Shown in pieces: positions 24,068-34,500 of a DNA stretch of 47,665 nt; the first letter of the stretch is position 1, and each line of letters starts with the position of its first letter. This DNA is from Treponema sp. (GTDB taxonomy: Bacteria > Spirochaetota > Spirochaetia > Treponematales > Breznakiellaceae), in the NCBI GenBank assembly GCA_031255615.1, contig JAIRSD010000029.1, forward strand, positions 1 to 47,665, given 5' to 3'. The position numbers and the translations under genes are program-made. The notes below the pieces were generated by a model. That model did no database searches, was not told the origin of the DNA, and saw only the letters and a list, made by a program, of their open reading frames with translations.

Positions 24068-24103
24068 AGTCTGTCCATAATGCGTCTATATTATAGACAG
24101 ACT
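24068..24103. promoter_or_regulatory. Inverted repeat upstream of malE-type gene, possible operator
   Basis: AGTCTGTC(C)ATA (24068-24079) and TAT(A)GACAGACT (24092-24103) form a 12-bp inverted repeat with one mismatch around an AT-rich centre. GTCTGTCCA also occurs at 24007, giving a direct repeat 61 bases upstream. The AT-rich centre (TCTATATTATAGAC) could contain a -10 element. It sits about 135 bases before the transporter gene and fits a sugar-responsive repressor site, but the regulator is unknown. The rest of the 344-base gap (23894-24237) shows nothing else. Confidence 0.4.
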
Positions 24104-24237
24104 CTAGTTAAACAGGTCAGAGGCGCGGATTCCTTTAGGCGGTCCGTGTTTTTGGAGACTTGCAAACCAGCCTTGGTTGACGGGCAGCCAACCGGGTTAT
24201 GAAACAGGTCCAATTCATTTAGGAGGAGATTCGGAAC

Positions 24238-25437
24238 ATGTTCAAAAAACTTCTTTTACTGATCATGGCGGCGGCGGCGGTTTTTGTTTCCTGCCAGAAA
24301 CAGGGGGGGGCCTCGGGGGGTCCCGAGCAGGTTGTGTTGACGGTCTGGGAATCCACCAACGGACCGGACGAGTTCATCAGGCGGGCGGGGGAAGCCTACA
24401 CCGCGCAGCATCCCAATACGACCATCAAATTCGTCAATGTGGAGCTGGGGGATTCGGTCAACCAAATCGCCCTGGACGGCCCGGCGGAAGTGGGGCCCGA
24501 TCTTTTTGCGGCCCCCCACGACAGGCTGGGGGAACTGGTGGCCAACGGCCATATTCTGCCGACCGCCGGCCTGGATTCTGCGGTCAAGGATAAGATCCTG
24601 GGGGCCTGCCTTACGGCGACCACCTATGACGGCGTCCAGTACGGTTATCCGGTATCGGCGGAAACCTACGCCCTCTATTACAACAAGGCCCTTATCGCGG
24701 AGAACGAAGTGCCGAGAACCTGGGAGGCCATGGCCGCCTATATACAGAACTTCAGCGTCGCCGGCAAGTATCCCTTTGTGATGGATGTGGGGAACGCTTA
24801 TTACAGCATCCTCTTTACCACCAAGGGGGGGAACCGGCTCTTCGGGCCCAGCGGCACGGATACCCAGAACACGAACCTGAACTCCCCCGCCGCGGTATCG
24901 GGCATGGAGTTTTTCCAGAGCCTCCGCCAGGCCCTGAATGTGCCGGCCGCCGATATTAACACGTCGGTGGCGGACGGCGCTTTCCAGTCCGGCAGCGCGG
25001 CCATGCATATTTCCGGCCCCTGGAATGTGATGAATTTTGCAAACGCCGGTCTGGATTTTGGGATCCTCCCCCTGCCGAGTCTGCCCGGGGAAGACGTTCC
25101 CGCGGCTTCCTTCTCCGGCACCCGGGTCATGTTTGTCTCGGCTTACAGCGACTATCCCGACGAGGCCAACGATTTCGGCGCCTTCCTGATGACGCCGGAG
25201 ATGCAGCAGCTCCGGGCCAACATCACCAATACCCTGCCGGCTGTGGATACTCCTACCGACAACCCCTACAGCGCCGGTTTTGTGGAACAGCTTAAATACG
25301 CTTTCCCCATGCCGTCCATTCCGCCGATGGCGAAATTCTGGGACGCCATGAACGCGACGAGCGCGAATATCTGGAACGGCGCGGATGTCAAGACGGAACT
25401 TGACGCCTGCAACGCCGTCATTTTGGCCGTCAACTAA
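24238..25437 (+). CDS. Sugar ABC transporter substrate-binding lipoprotein (maltodextrin type)
   Basis: The 399-residue extracytoplasmic solute-binding protein. N-terminus MFKKLLLLIMAAAAVFVSC has a lipoprotein signal with Cys19 preceded by the loose lipobox F-V-S typical of spirochaetes. Mature-domain features match MalE-type cluster 1 proteins: VVLTVWESTNGPDEFIRRAG, GPDLFAAPHDRLGELVANG, VQYGYPVSAETYALYYNKAL and the FQSGSAAMHISGPWNV segment. GGAGGAGATT precedes the ATG. The permeases follow 770 bases downstream, after a terminator and repeats. The exact sugar is not decided; maltose/maltodextrin is the best guess. Confidence 0.92.
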   Translation: MFKKLLLLIMAAAAVFVSCQKQGGASGGPEQVVLTVWESTNGPDEFIRRAGEAYTAQHPNTTIKFVNVELGDSVNQIALDGPAEVGPDLFAAPHDRLGELVANGHILPTAGLDSAVKDKILGACLTATTYDGVQYGYPVSAETYALYYNKALIAENEVPRTWEAMAAYIQNFSVAGKYPFVMDVGNAYYSILFTTKGGNRLFGPSGTDTQNTNLNSPAAVSGMEFFQSLRQALNVPAADINTSVADGAFQSGSAAMHISGPWNVMNFANAGLDFGILPLPSLPGEDVPAASFSGTRVMFVSAYSDYPDEANDFGAFLMTPEMQQLRANITNTLPAVDTPTDNPYSAGFVEQLKYAFPMPSIPPMAKFWDAMNATSANIWNGADVKTELDACNAVILAVN

Positions 25438-25441
25438 CATG

Positions 25442-25474
25442 AAAAGCTGTCCGGTTTTACGGACAGCTTTTTTT
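25442..25474 (+). terminator. Intrinsic terminator after the binding-protein gene
   Basis: AAAAGCTGTCCG (25442-25453), loop GTTTTA, CGGACAGCTTTT (25460-25471) and a run of seven Ts ending at 25474. A 12-bp stem with a T-tract is a classical rho-independent terminator, four bases past the stop codon. It separates the binding protein from the permease genes and probably makes the binding protein the most abundant product of the transcript by partial readthrough. Confidence 0.85.
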
Positions 25475-25867
25475 ATACGAACGCAGCCGGACGGAACGGA
25501 TGAAAGCCCGCCGGATTTCATCCGGCCCCGGTCCGGCGGGGTTTGCGCGATGGATTTTATTCGGCGGGATTTATCCGGAAAGGGTCATCCGGCGGCAGAC
25601 CCGGGGGCTTTGCATCCCTGGACTTGTTCGGCAATCCGGTTGGCGGTCCGCCAACCGGCCGTCCGGCGGGTCTCCAAAAAACGTGAATTTTTTAGAAATC
25701 CGCGTTTTTTGCCAGCGGTTCTCAGTTTGCTCCCGGTCCGTCCCGCGTCGGGGATCTTTCGGCATATTGCTTCGGCAATATGCCGAGGCACGGATGCTGC
25801 GGCATATATGCCGTTCATCCGCGGCCCGCTAACGGGGCGGGAAACGGCGAAAGCCCTGCCGGCGGGG
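25475..25867. other. Non-coding gap with palindromes between malE- and malF-type genes
   Basis: No believable gene. It holds several short stems: CGCCGGATTTCATCCGG, CCGGTCCGGCGGG, and CGGCATATTGC-TTC-GGCAATATGCCG (about 25758-25783), with GCGGCATATATGCCG further on. The pieces look like fragments of repeat hairpins. It leads into composite repeat copy F. Confidence 0.45.
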
Positions 25868-26082
25868 GGCCGAAGCAAAACGCGCGAGCGTTTTGAGGTT
25901 TGGGTTTTGGCGGAGTTGCCGCATGGAGCGCGGCAACTCCACACCGCGGGTGCACCAGGCGCGAAACGGCAGGGATGCTGTTTCGCGCCCGCGCAAGGGA
26001 TAGAAGCGGAATTCCCCGCCCCCTCCGGGGGCGGGGAATTGGAGCGGATAGCCCGGTTTTTTGCGAAGCAAAAAATGCGCCC
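25868..26082 (-). repeat. Composite stem-loop repeat, copy F (Flavo-1-like)
   Basis: Minus strand from 26082: GGGCGCAT, hairpin 1 TTTTTTGC-TTC-GCAAAAAA (type of copy A), CCGGGCTATCCGCTCC, hairpin 2 AATTCCCCGCCCCC/GGGGGCGGGGAATT (type of copy D), CTATCCCTTGCGCGGGC. Hairpin 3 is GCGAAACAGCATCCCTGCCG with TTTCGC (type of copy B, now with a mismatch), then GGAGTTGCCGCGC/GCGGCAACTCC and CAAAACGC-GCGA-GCGTTTTG stems. Its combination of modules from A, D and B is the clearest sign of reassortment. Between here and malF (26083-26207) lies a decayed GTTCGGAAAC-TGAA hairpin at 26150. Confidence 0.8.
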
Positions 26083-26207
26083 TGCTTTTACTCGATACGC
26101 GGCGTTTCCTAAACTGAGCATTGCTGGTTTTTTGCCGTTTTAACCGGACGTTGTTCGGAAACTGAATTTTTCGAACGTAACTTTCATCTTGCAAAGGGCG
26201 GTGAACC

Positions 26208-27542
26208 ATGTCGGAAAGCATCGTGAAAAATAATCTGGATACCGAGCGATCCAAGGTACTTATAACGTCTCTCCTTTTTATGGGCCTGGGACATATTGTC
26301 TTTTTAAAGCAGTACCTCAAGGGTGCGCTGCTTGCCCTTATCGAGGCGGCGATGATTGTTCTTTCTCCCAGGATCGTAACGATACTGTTTCATCTTGTTA
26401 CTCTGGGGGAGCCCAAGCCCCATCTTCCCATTCGGCAGCGGGACAATTCGGTTTTCATGCTCATCGACGGAGTTATGATACTGGCGATCCTTGGGATATA
26501 CCTGGCGGTGTACCTTATCACGGTACGGAGCGCCCTTAAGGGATGGGACGAGTATAAAATTACCGGCAGGATGCCGCAGAGCAAGAATCCTTTTAGCGAA
26601 CTCCTCAACCGGGCATTTCCCATTCTCGGCCTGAGTCCTTCGGTGTTAATGATAGTGTTTTTTGTCATCGTACCTCTGGTGTTTTCGGTGTTGGTGGCCT
26701 TTACCAATTATTCGACCCCCGATCATATACCGCCCAACAACACGATAGACTGGGTAGGGGTGAAAAATTTTGTCGCCATGTTCGGGGGGGAAAAGACATG
26801 GACCGGCGCCCTGGGCCGGGTCGCCCTGTGGACTCTGATTTGGGGGGCCACGGCTACCGCCACCTGCTACTTCGGCGGCACCATATTGGCGGTGGTGCTC
26901 CACGAGAGCAAAATAAAGATCATTCCCTTTTTCAGGACGATTTTTATCCTTCCCTACGCGGTGCCGGCGGTGGTCTCCATGCTGGTGTGGCAGAACCTTC
27001 TTAACGGTTCCTTTGGAACGGTGAACCAGACCCTTATCGCCCTGCATATCCTTAAGGAGGGGGCCGTTATTCCCTGGTTGTCCAGTCAGTGGATGGCGAA
27101 ATTTACCTGCGTTCTGGTGAACTTCTGGGCCGGGGTTCCCTACTTCATGCTTCTGGTAACCGGCACCCTTACGGCGATTCCGAAGGATATTTACGAGGCC
27201 TCCAGCATAGACGGGGCCAATAAAGTCCAGACCTTTACCCGGATCACCCTGCCCCTGGTCCTCTACCAGACCATGCCGCTTATCATCATGTCTTTTACTT
27301 TTAACATAAACAATTTCGGCGCCATCTTTTTTCTTACCGGCGGCGGTCCCGTTGTTTCCGACAGTACTACTACCAGCGCCGCGGGGACGGATATTCTGGT
27401 AACGTGGATCTACAAACTTACCATTACCCTTATGGATTATAAGTATGCTTCGGTCCTGGCGGTGATGATCTTCGTCGTCCTTGCGCCTTTCGCCATCTTC
27501 AACTTTAGGCGCACCAAGTCTTTCAAAGAGGGGAGGATATAA
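26208..27542 (+). CDS. Sugar ABC transporter permease, MalF type
   Basis: The 444-residue inner-membrane permease. The N-terminal ~140 residues carry about three hydrophobic segments (GLGHIVFLKQYLKGALLALI and DGVMILAILGIYLAVYLI), as in MalF proteins of Gram-positives and spirochaetes. The binding-protein-dependent permease core has six helices and the EAA loop EASSIDGANKVQTFTRITLP, where the ATPase docks. AAAGGGCGG lies about six bases before the ATG. The malG-type gene starts one base after its stop. Partner of the binding protein upstream. Confidence 0.92.
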   Translation: MSESIVKNNLDTERSKVLITSLLFMGLGHIVFLKQYLKGALLALIEAAMIVLSPRIVTILFHLVTLGEPKPHLPIRQRDNSVFMLIDGVMILAILGIYLAVYLITVRSALKGWDEYKITGRMPQSKNPFSELLNRAFPILGLSPSVLMIVFFVIVPLVFSVLVAFTNYSTPDHIPPNNTIDWVGVKNFVAMFGGEKTWTGALGRVALWTLIWGATATATCYFGGTILAVVLHESKIKIIPFFRTIFILPYAVPAVVSMLVWQNLLNGSFGTVNQTLIALHILKEGAVIPWLSSQWMAKFTCVLVNFWAGVPYFMLLVTGTLTAIPKDIYEASSIDGANKVQTFTRITLPLVLYQTMPLIIMSFTFNINNFGAIFFLTGGGPVVSDSTTTSAAGTDILVTWIYKLTITLMDYKYASVLAVMIFVVLAPFAIFNFRRTKSFKEGRI

Positions 27543-27543
27543 G

Positions 27544-28380
27544 ATGTATAAACTCGTCCGTTTTATCAACAAGGCGATCCTGACTCTGTTTTTGGCGGTG
27601 GTGGCCTTTTTTGTGCTTTACCCGCTGGTGTATGTAGTGAGCGGGGCGGTATCGCCGGGAAATTCCATTTCCGATATGTCGATTATCCCCTTCGCCAAGG
27701 GCGTAACCTTTGAGCATTTCCGCCATCTTTTCCTGGAGACAAACTACGGCCTCTGGTTCCGCAACACCCTGGTTATCGCGGTGTGTACCTCCTTCCTCAC
27801 CGTGCTGGCGGCCTCCCTGGGGGCCTATGTGTTTTCCCGCTTCTACTTCACCTTTAAAAAAAGCATGATGATGAGCCTCCTGGTGCTGCAAATTTTCCCC
27901 TCCTTTGTGGGGATGATCGCCATCTATGTGATCCTCTATCGAATCGGCGGCCTTGACCGGCTGTGGGGCCTGGTGCTGGTGTACCTGGCCGGCAACATCC
28001 CCTACAACACCTGGCTGGTAAAGAGCTATGTCGATACGGTCCCGATGTCCCTGGATGAGGCGGCCCGTATTGACGGGGCCAACAACCTGCGGATCTTCTT
28101 TACCATCATCATGCCCATCATAAAACCCATCCTTATTTTCCTTGCCATCTCCAGTTTTACCTCCCCATGGATGGATTTTATCTTTCCCAAGATGGTGCTC
28201 CGTTCCAGCGAGAACCAGACTCTGGCCCTGGGGCTGTTCAGCTTTGTTACCGACCGAAAGAACGAGTTTACCAACTTTGCCGCCGGTTCGGTTATTGTAT
28301 CCGTTCCCTTTGTCGCCTTTTTTATGATCACCCAAAAGATGCTGGTAACCGCCCTGGGCGGCGCGGCGGTAAAGGAATAG
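27544..28380 (+). CDS. Sugar ABC transporter permease, MalG type
   Basis: The 278-residue permease with six membrane helices. It has a large periplasmic loop region after the first helix, the MalG-type EAA loop LDEAARIDGANNLRIFFTII, and the C-terminal VPFVAFFMITQKMLVTAL with GGAAVKE, the MalG family ending. ATG 27544 (MYKLVRFINKAILT) is chosen because GGGAGGATATAAG precedes it; the longer frame from 27481 would overlap malF heavily. No ATP-binding subunit gene follows, so a shared MalK/MsmK-type ATPase encoded elsewhere must power it (inference). Confidence 0.93.
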   Translation: MYKLVRFINKAILTLFLAVVAFFVLYPLVYVVSGAVSPGNSISDMSIIPFAKGVTFEHFRHLFLETNYGLWFRNTLVIAVCTSFLTVLAASLGAYVFSRFYFTFKKSMMMSLLVLQIFPSFVGMIAIYVILYRIGGLDRLWGLVLVYLAGNIPYNTWLVKSYVDTVPMSLDEAARIDGANNLRIFFTIIMPIIKPILIFLAISSFTSPWMDFIFPKMVLRSSENQTLALGLFSFVTDRKNEFTNFAAGSVIVSVPFVAFFMITQKMLVTALGGAAVKE

Positions 28381-28394
28381 AAAAGCTGCAAGCC

Positions 28395-28426
28395 GTCCGC
28401 CCGTTCCGGAAATCGGAAGGGCGGAC
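28395..28426 (+). terminator. Hairpin after the malG-type gene
   Basis: GTCCGCCC ... GGGCGGAC with an inner TTCCG/CGGAA stem and GAAAT loop: 8 plus 5 base pairs, about 15 bases past the stop codon. It has no long T-tract, so termination strength is uncertain. A second stem, GGGGCCGCCG/CGGCGGCCCC (28441-28470), and a half copy of the TTATTGAACAAG repeat (about 28554) complete the 200-base gap before the giant gene's stop. Confidence 0.55.
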
Positions 28427-28582
28427 TTAAGGAACAGCCAGGGGCCGCCGGAGCGAGCCGCGGCGGCCCCTCGGCATAAGCCCCGTTCGCAATCATTTTA
28501 CGGGGTTTTGGAACAAAAACTTCATTTCCTCAACAACAACCGCAGGCAGCCGGGTTATTGAACAAGCCCCCCCTGTTCCGTC

Positions 28583-31500
28583 TCAGAAAAGACGGTTGTA
28601 CTTTATGCTGGTTACGATGTTTTTTTTATCCTGGTCGTAGTAATTCAAATGATAGTCCAGGTAGTCAGGACTCGGCAAAAGGGTGTTCGGGCTGACATAC
28701 TGTCGTGTATACACCCCGTTATAGGGCAATGCCAGCGTGTATTCGACGTGGACGTGCGTATCGTTCCCGGTGCCGTAGAGTGTATCCGGATAATCGAGCA
28801 GCCGCACGGACTTTTCGCCGGCCCCGATTATTTGGTTTGTCTTGTAGGTGATCGCGTCCGTATTAACGTGATTTATCCGCATCCGCAGGCTGCTGCCATA
28901 AAGGGAAAATATCGCGTTATAGACGTTTGTCCCCTCAAACATCCAATAGCCGCCCGGAGTCGTAATTGATTCGCCTTTACCCGCTACATCAATCGCGGGA
29001 TGAGTCTCTATGAGATGGTAGGGATCAGTTTCTTTTAACCTCTTTAGTCCTATGGATTCTGATATAACGCCGAATTCCAATGTTTCGACAACATCACCGG
29101 TAAACATCGATGTTACTATATTCTGGTGGTTTGTGCGAAGGTGGTTTAAAAATTTCTGGTTCGCCTTTACCATCCCCATCTGATTCAAATCAAGATACTT
29201 GGAAATCATGGCATCGGCGATGCTGGTATTGCCGCCCGCATCGGCGTAATTCAGGAAATCAACTGCACTCCCATAGGTGTTATTGATGAACCCGCTCACA
29301 ACGTTTTCTCCGGCGCCGATTTCGTTATACAAATTTAACATTGATCCCAGGTTTATTATCTTTCCCATGTTTAACGCGGTCAGATCGCTTTTCTTTATAT
29401 CCTTTGAATAATTCAAAAAGATCTTCATTTTTCCCGACGGCATCTCGGTCGCAAGCCGAAATTCGGAATTCTCCACCAGGTCTTTCGGGTTCGACGAAAT
29501 AAGGACATTGAATTTGATATCGACAACCTCATGTTCGCCGTTCCAATGCCAATTTTCGGGATTCTCGTCAAAGGAATGTACAATCCCGGCGGCCGCCATC
29601 ATGTTGCGGACGGCGGCGACCTTATCGCCCTCCTTTGGATTAATCCGCAGGATATACAACAGGGCGCTTTCTACCGCCGTATCGCTTAAACCCATCGTCC
29701 TGTTCGATATGATGATATTTCCGTCTTCATCCCTCAGCGTCGCAAACCCATCATACTCAAGATTGCCCTCCCTGGTGAGTTTCCAAAAGTCCCCGTCCGT
29801 CGTGTAATTTTCCAGCGCATAGCGGGCAAAAGAAGCTATATCGCCCGAGGATCCGTAGTACGCCGTCAAATCGTTCACAAGTGTTGAATTTATCCGCAGG
29901 TCCATTCCGTTCCGCAGCATCCGGTCCGTCATTTGGGTGTGGGCCAGTACGGCGGCGACGGTTTCCGCGGCATTGCCGGAGGTCATGTATCCGTCCCGGT
30001 AAGATTCGTGCTGTAGTATCAAAGCGTCGTTATTGATGTTCCCCGTGTCCGCTATGGTGATAAGCCGGCCTCCGCCAGTGGCGAGTCTTGAGGTGTAGCC
30101 GTAAGCGCCGGAGGGCAGCAGAGTCCCGTCAGTATCTATCCGCAATAGATCCCTCCCGGCCCCTATCCGCATGGAGGTATTCTCCGCAGCCCAGTCGCCG
30201 TACAAATAATTTCTAAGAAGCCGTTCACGGTCTCCATCGGCCCCATAGCTGCCGTACCGGAGAAGCGCGTAGTCCAGTCCGTGTTTTACGCCGCTGTAGA
30301 GATTGCCCGCCAGGTCGATTCCTCCCGCCCCGAGGGACAGGGAAGCGCCGCCAAGGCCCAAATTGAGTTCTAGGAGCCCCGCGCCGCCAAGCTGCCTGCC
30401 CAGGTCCCCAAGACCGGTATGGTAATTTTCTCCCAGCCGGTAGCTCATGACCCCCGCCAGGTCCAGCATGCTTCCCAGGTTGGCAATATTCAGGGTAACG
30501 CCGCCCATGTTATCGTATGCCTGCCCAAGGCGATCCGCAAAACCGCCGCTGCCGTGCATCATGCTGTCCAGCGCGTATACCCCGTAGCGGGCGGCCTCGC
30601 TGTACCCGGCGGCGGCAAGGTTCATCAGGCCGCCGTACAATTTTTGATCGGGATAGGACATGACGCTTCCGGCAAGGCCGCCGATTCCGGCCCCCACAAA
30701 AGCGCCCAGGGCGCCGGACAGAGTTTCCGTGCTGTACAGACTCCTGGCGAAGGATTGATAATCAAAATTCCCGGTCTGGAAATCGAAGGCGCGAACCGCG
30801 TTCATCGCGGCGGCGCCGGTATAGGTCCTGGCGGCGGAACCCAGGGCATTAAACAGTATGTTCGAGCTTTCTTTTCCTAAAAGGCCGGTCAGGGGTTCCA
30901 AAGCCCCCATCCCCAAATTCTTGACGACCTCCAGGCCGCCCGCCGCGGAGGCTCCAAAAGACAGCGCCGATACGGCGGCGTTCATCGCCAGGGACGACAG
31001 GACGGTTTCGGGGCTTTGGTAACCCAGGCCCAGATCGAAACCCGCAAAGATCACGTCGTCAACCAACCCTATGAGGGGATTCACCATCCCTCCAATACCC
31101 GCGGCCATGCCTACGACATCCCGTATGGTAAAGGCATTCATCCAGGGGAGGCTATCCTCAGACCATAATTTCTGATCGTATAGGGCGCTAAAGGACTCCG
31201 TGTAACCGGCGGCGCTCACCCGGCTGTTCCACAGGAAATCGAGCATGATCCTGCCCATTTCCCCCGCCCCCAGGTCAAGGGCGTCGTCAATGGGGCTATG
31301 TCGGTAATTTACTTTATCCTTTAGTATCGGCCCATATCCGATATGGGCCCCCAGTTCGCCGTCCCGTACCGAGACCAACTGGTTTACCAGATTCTCGTAC
31401 TCCCTTTTTTCATCGTTGGTTAGAGAATCGAATCCCTTTGACTCCAGTTTTTCCATCCTGGCCGTCAAATTATTAACCCTGGCCTTTTCCGAGGAGGCGG

Positions 31501-34500
31501 CCGCCGCGTAACCGGCGGCATCCAGTTCGCCGCGGCCGCGGGGAATCAGATGTTCCATGACTCTTTCATCATCATCAAGACGCCCAAAAATCATTTCCCC
31601 CCATTTATCCAGATTCCAGCGGGCGGTTTGAACTAAACGCATGATCGTGTCCGCGTCAAGATCCTGTACGGCGGCGGGGCTCAGATCCACGCCGGCAGCC
31701 GGCATGGAACCGGGCCTGTAGTCCTGGTAACGGTGAACCGTTTGGGTCCTGGTGATAGTCTCAAAGGCCGTGGAATCGACGATGGCCTGCCGCCGGATCT
31801 CGCCGTCGGTCCGGTATCCGTTTGCCTGTACCAGGTGTTCTTCCCACTCCCACATGGCCTTGTTTTCCGAATCAAGCCGGATCATAAACTGGCGAATCGC
31901 CTCGTCAATGATATGCTGCACGTCATAGACGGCCAATTTTGCGGCGGCTTTCCGCATATCGCCGTTCATCTGGTCAAGAATCCTTGATGCGTGGGCAAGA
32001 TCGGCGGCGAAATTTGTCCGTTTTACCGCGGTTTGGACCCGGGGCCCCGCAAATTCTCCCCTCCCCTCCAGGCTGCTCATGCGGGACAGGAGATCCTCCA
32101 TAATAGAATCTTCCAGCAGCATATCCGTGTATGAAGACGGATCGAAGGTTTCCCGGTTCATTCTTTCTACCGAAAACCGCGCCAAAGCCTGCCCGGCCAT
32201 CCGGGCGGCGTCGTTGTCCGCATAGTCAAAGAGTCCGGCATTCTCCACATTCACCGCGTAAAGGTACTGATCCTCGATCCACTGTCTTTTTTCATTCACA
32301 AATTCCAGGTAATTAAGATCCCATTCGCCGGTTTTTTTCCGGTATTCATCGGCAAAATTCTTCTGCCAGTTGAAATATCCTTCGTTCATTCTCGCCCGCG
32401 CCTTCTCCCATTCGGAAAGCCCGGTCCGCCTTATCTGTTCCACCTGCTCCCGCCATGAATAGAATTGAGCATGAAAATCTTTCATCCGCAGGGACCATTC
32501 CCATTCTTTTGCCGATAAAGCAAGGACGGAATTTTCGTCCTCCGCCGCCAGGACGGCCGCCCGCAGCAGAGCGATTTCCTGTTCGGTATAGGGTTCCGCC
32601 GTCCGGGTATAGAGGGTCCGGGAGCCAAAGAGTTCCCCCTCTATATCGATTAGGTTAGCGGCGTACCATTCACTGTTCCAACTTCCGTTCCCCAGGGCGG
32701 TTTTAAGCAGGGCCTGAATTTCTCCACGGAAGGCATCGGTTTTTCCGTATATTTTCCCGATGATTCTTTCATATTCAGCCCTGGCATTCCGCCGTTCGGC
32801 TATATCCAGGCTGGGATCCCCCGCTCTTAAGGCCAAGGCCCTCAGTTCCGCCCGCCGGTCTTCAGGAATCTCCATGGCGGTGTTCATTACCGCGTAGTAG
32901 GATTCCATGTTCCGTCTCTGTTCGGCCATGAGCTTTTCCGACTCCGCGTCCAGGTGCTCTTTCCATTCGGCGGCCTCTTTATCCAGGGCCGAATTAAGAA
33001 TTCGTATGGCTCCGCCTATCGTAGCGCCGTTTTTTGCTTCGCTTTTATCGAATAATTCCCTGGTGTAGAGTTCGGCGCACTCGTCGTATGAGACGGATAT
33101 TCTGGCCGGGCTTGTACTCAGGATCAGCGAAAGACCGCCGCAGAAATTTTCATAACTCAGCTCCGGTGTTTTATCTGTCCCGTCATCTTCGATCCCGGCC
33201 GGTTTCTCCTCGCTCCCATACATCATAACATTCAGCACCTTTCTTTCCTGGGACAAATAGGCCAGGGTCTCCTGCCATTTAGCATAGTAATTTTTGAATT
33301 GTGCATGGTAAGCGGAATCGCTGTCGAGATTCGCGTTTGTACCGGCTATAAGACTTTTTATGCCGTTCCCTATATCGTCAACCTGGCCGCGGGTGTGATC
33401 CAGGACAGCAGCCGTGGCAAAAGAAGCAGCGGCTCCCGCAAAGGCAACGCCGGCCAAAACTAAAAGACCGGGATTAAAAAAGGAGGCGGCCAACAGGCCC
33501 GTCCCCGTAGCGGTCAAGGAAACTCCCAATCCTACGGCCACGTTAACGGCAACGGTATAATTCCGGTATGTCTCGCCCGCCGCCCTTTCCACGAGGGCCA
33601 TGGACCGGACTTTGAGAAGATTTTCCTCATGATCGGCGGCGTCGCTGATAATATTTCTGCCCCGGTACAGCAGATAACGGGCTATATCCTCCTCCCCGCC
33701 CTCCCCTGCCATAATCCGGGTATAGGCGTCTTTCAGCACCTCCCGCCTGGCGGAATTGTACTCAGCCCTTAAGTTAAAGCCGGTGATACTGTAATTCAGG
33801 GGAATATCTCCCAGGCTGTAATTCCCGCCGGACCGGGGATCGTTTATTCCCTTAAACCACGCATCCCCTTCCGCCGATCCGTCCTCGGCGCAGTACCGAA
33901 CATAAAGGGAGGCCAGCATCACGTCGTCATAGTAACCGATACCCAAGGCGGCCATTCTTTTAAGCCATTCGCCCGCTTCATACTCGGCCAAGGTTATGTA
34001 TTCTTTGGCGCCCACCCTTTCTACCGGCACCGCCTTATCATCGTCAAAATATTTACTAAAGGCTTCCTTGTCAATTTCTACATCCGTTTTTCTTACCGCC
34101 GTATTGCCAAGAACTATTCTGCTGGCTTCCGGTCTATCCGGATCATGGGAACCAAAAATGCCTTCAATGTACTTTTCCTGCAACGTGTAGGCCAATACTG
34201 CCGTGTAGCCGCCGTCTCCGTCGCTGATAAGGCTTACCAATTCGTAATCGGAGGGAACGACAGAATCGGCCCTGACCACCAGTTTTGCCCGGGCGGATTC
34301 CTCCGCCAGCTCCGCCTCGCGGACAACGGCCTGCTGCCGGTCAAGCGCCGATTCTCCTTCGTAGGCCGCGACCATGGCAAGATAATAATTCCGCCTGCTT
34401 TCCTTATACGATTCCATAGCCCCGCCGGTTCGGCTGTAGGAATAACCGTCCTTTAGTATTTCCTTGATTACTTCTACGGCGGCCTGCGCCCTTTCCCGGG

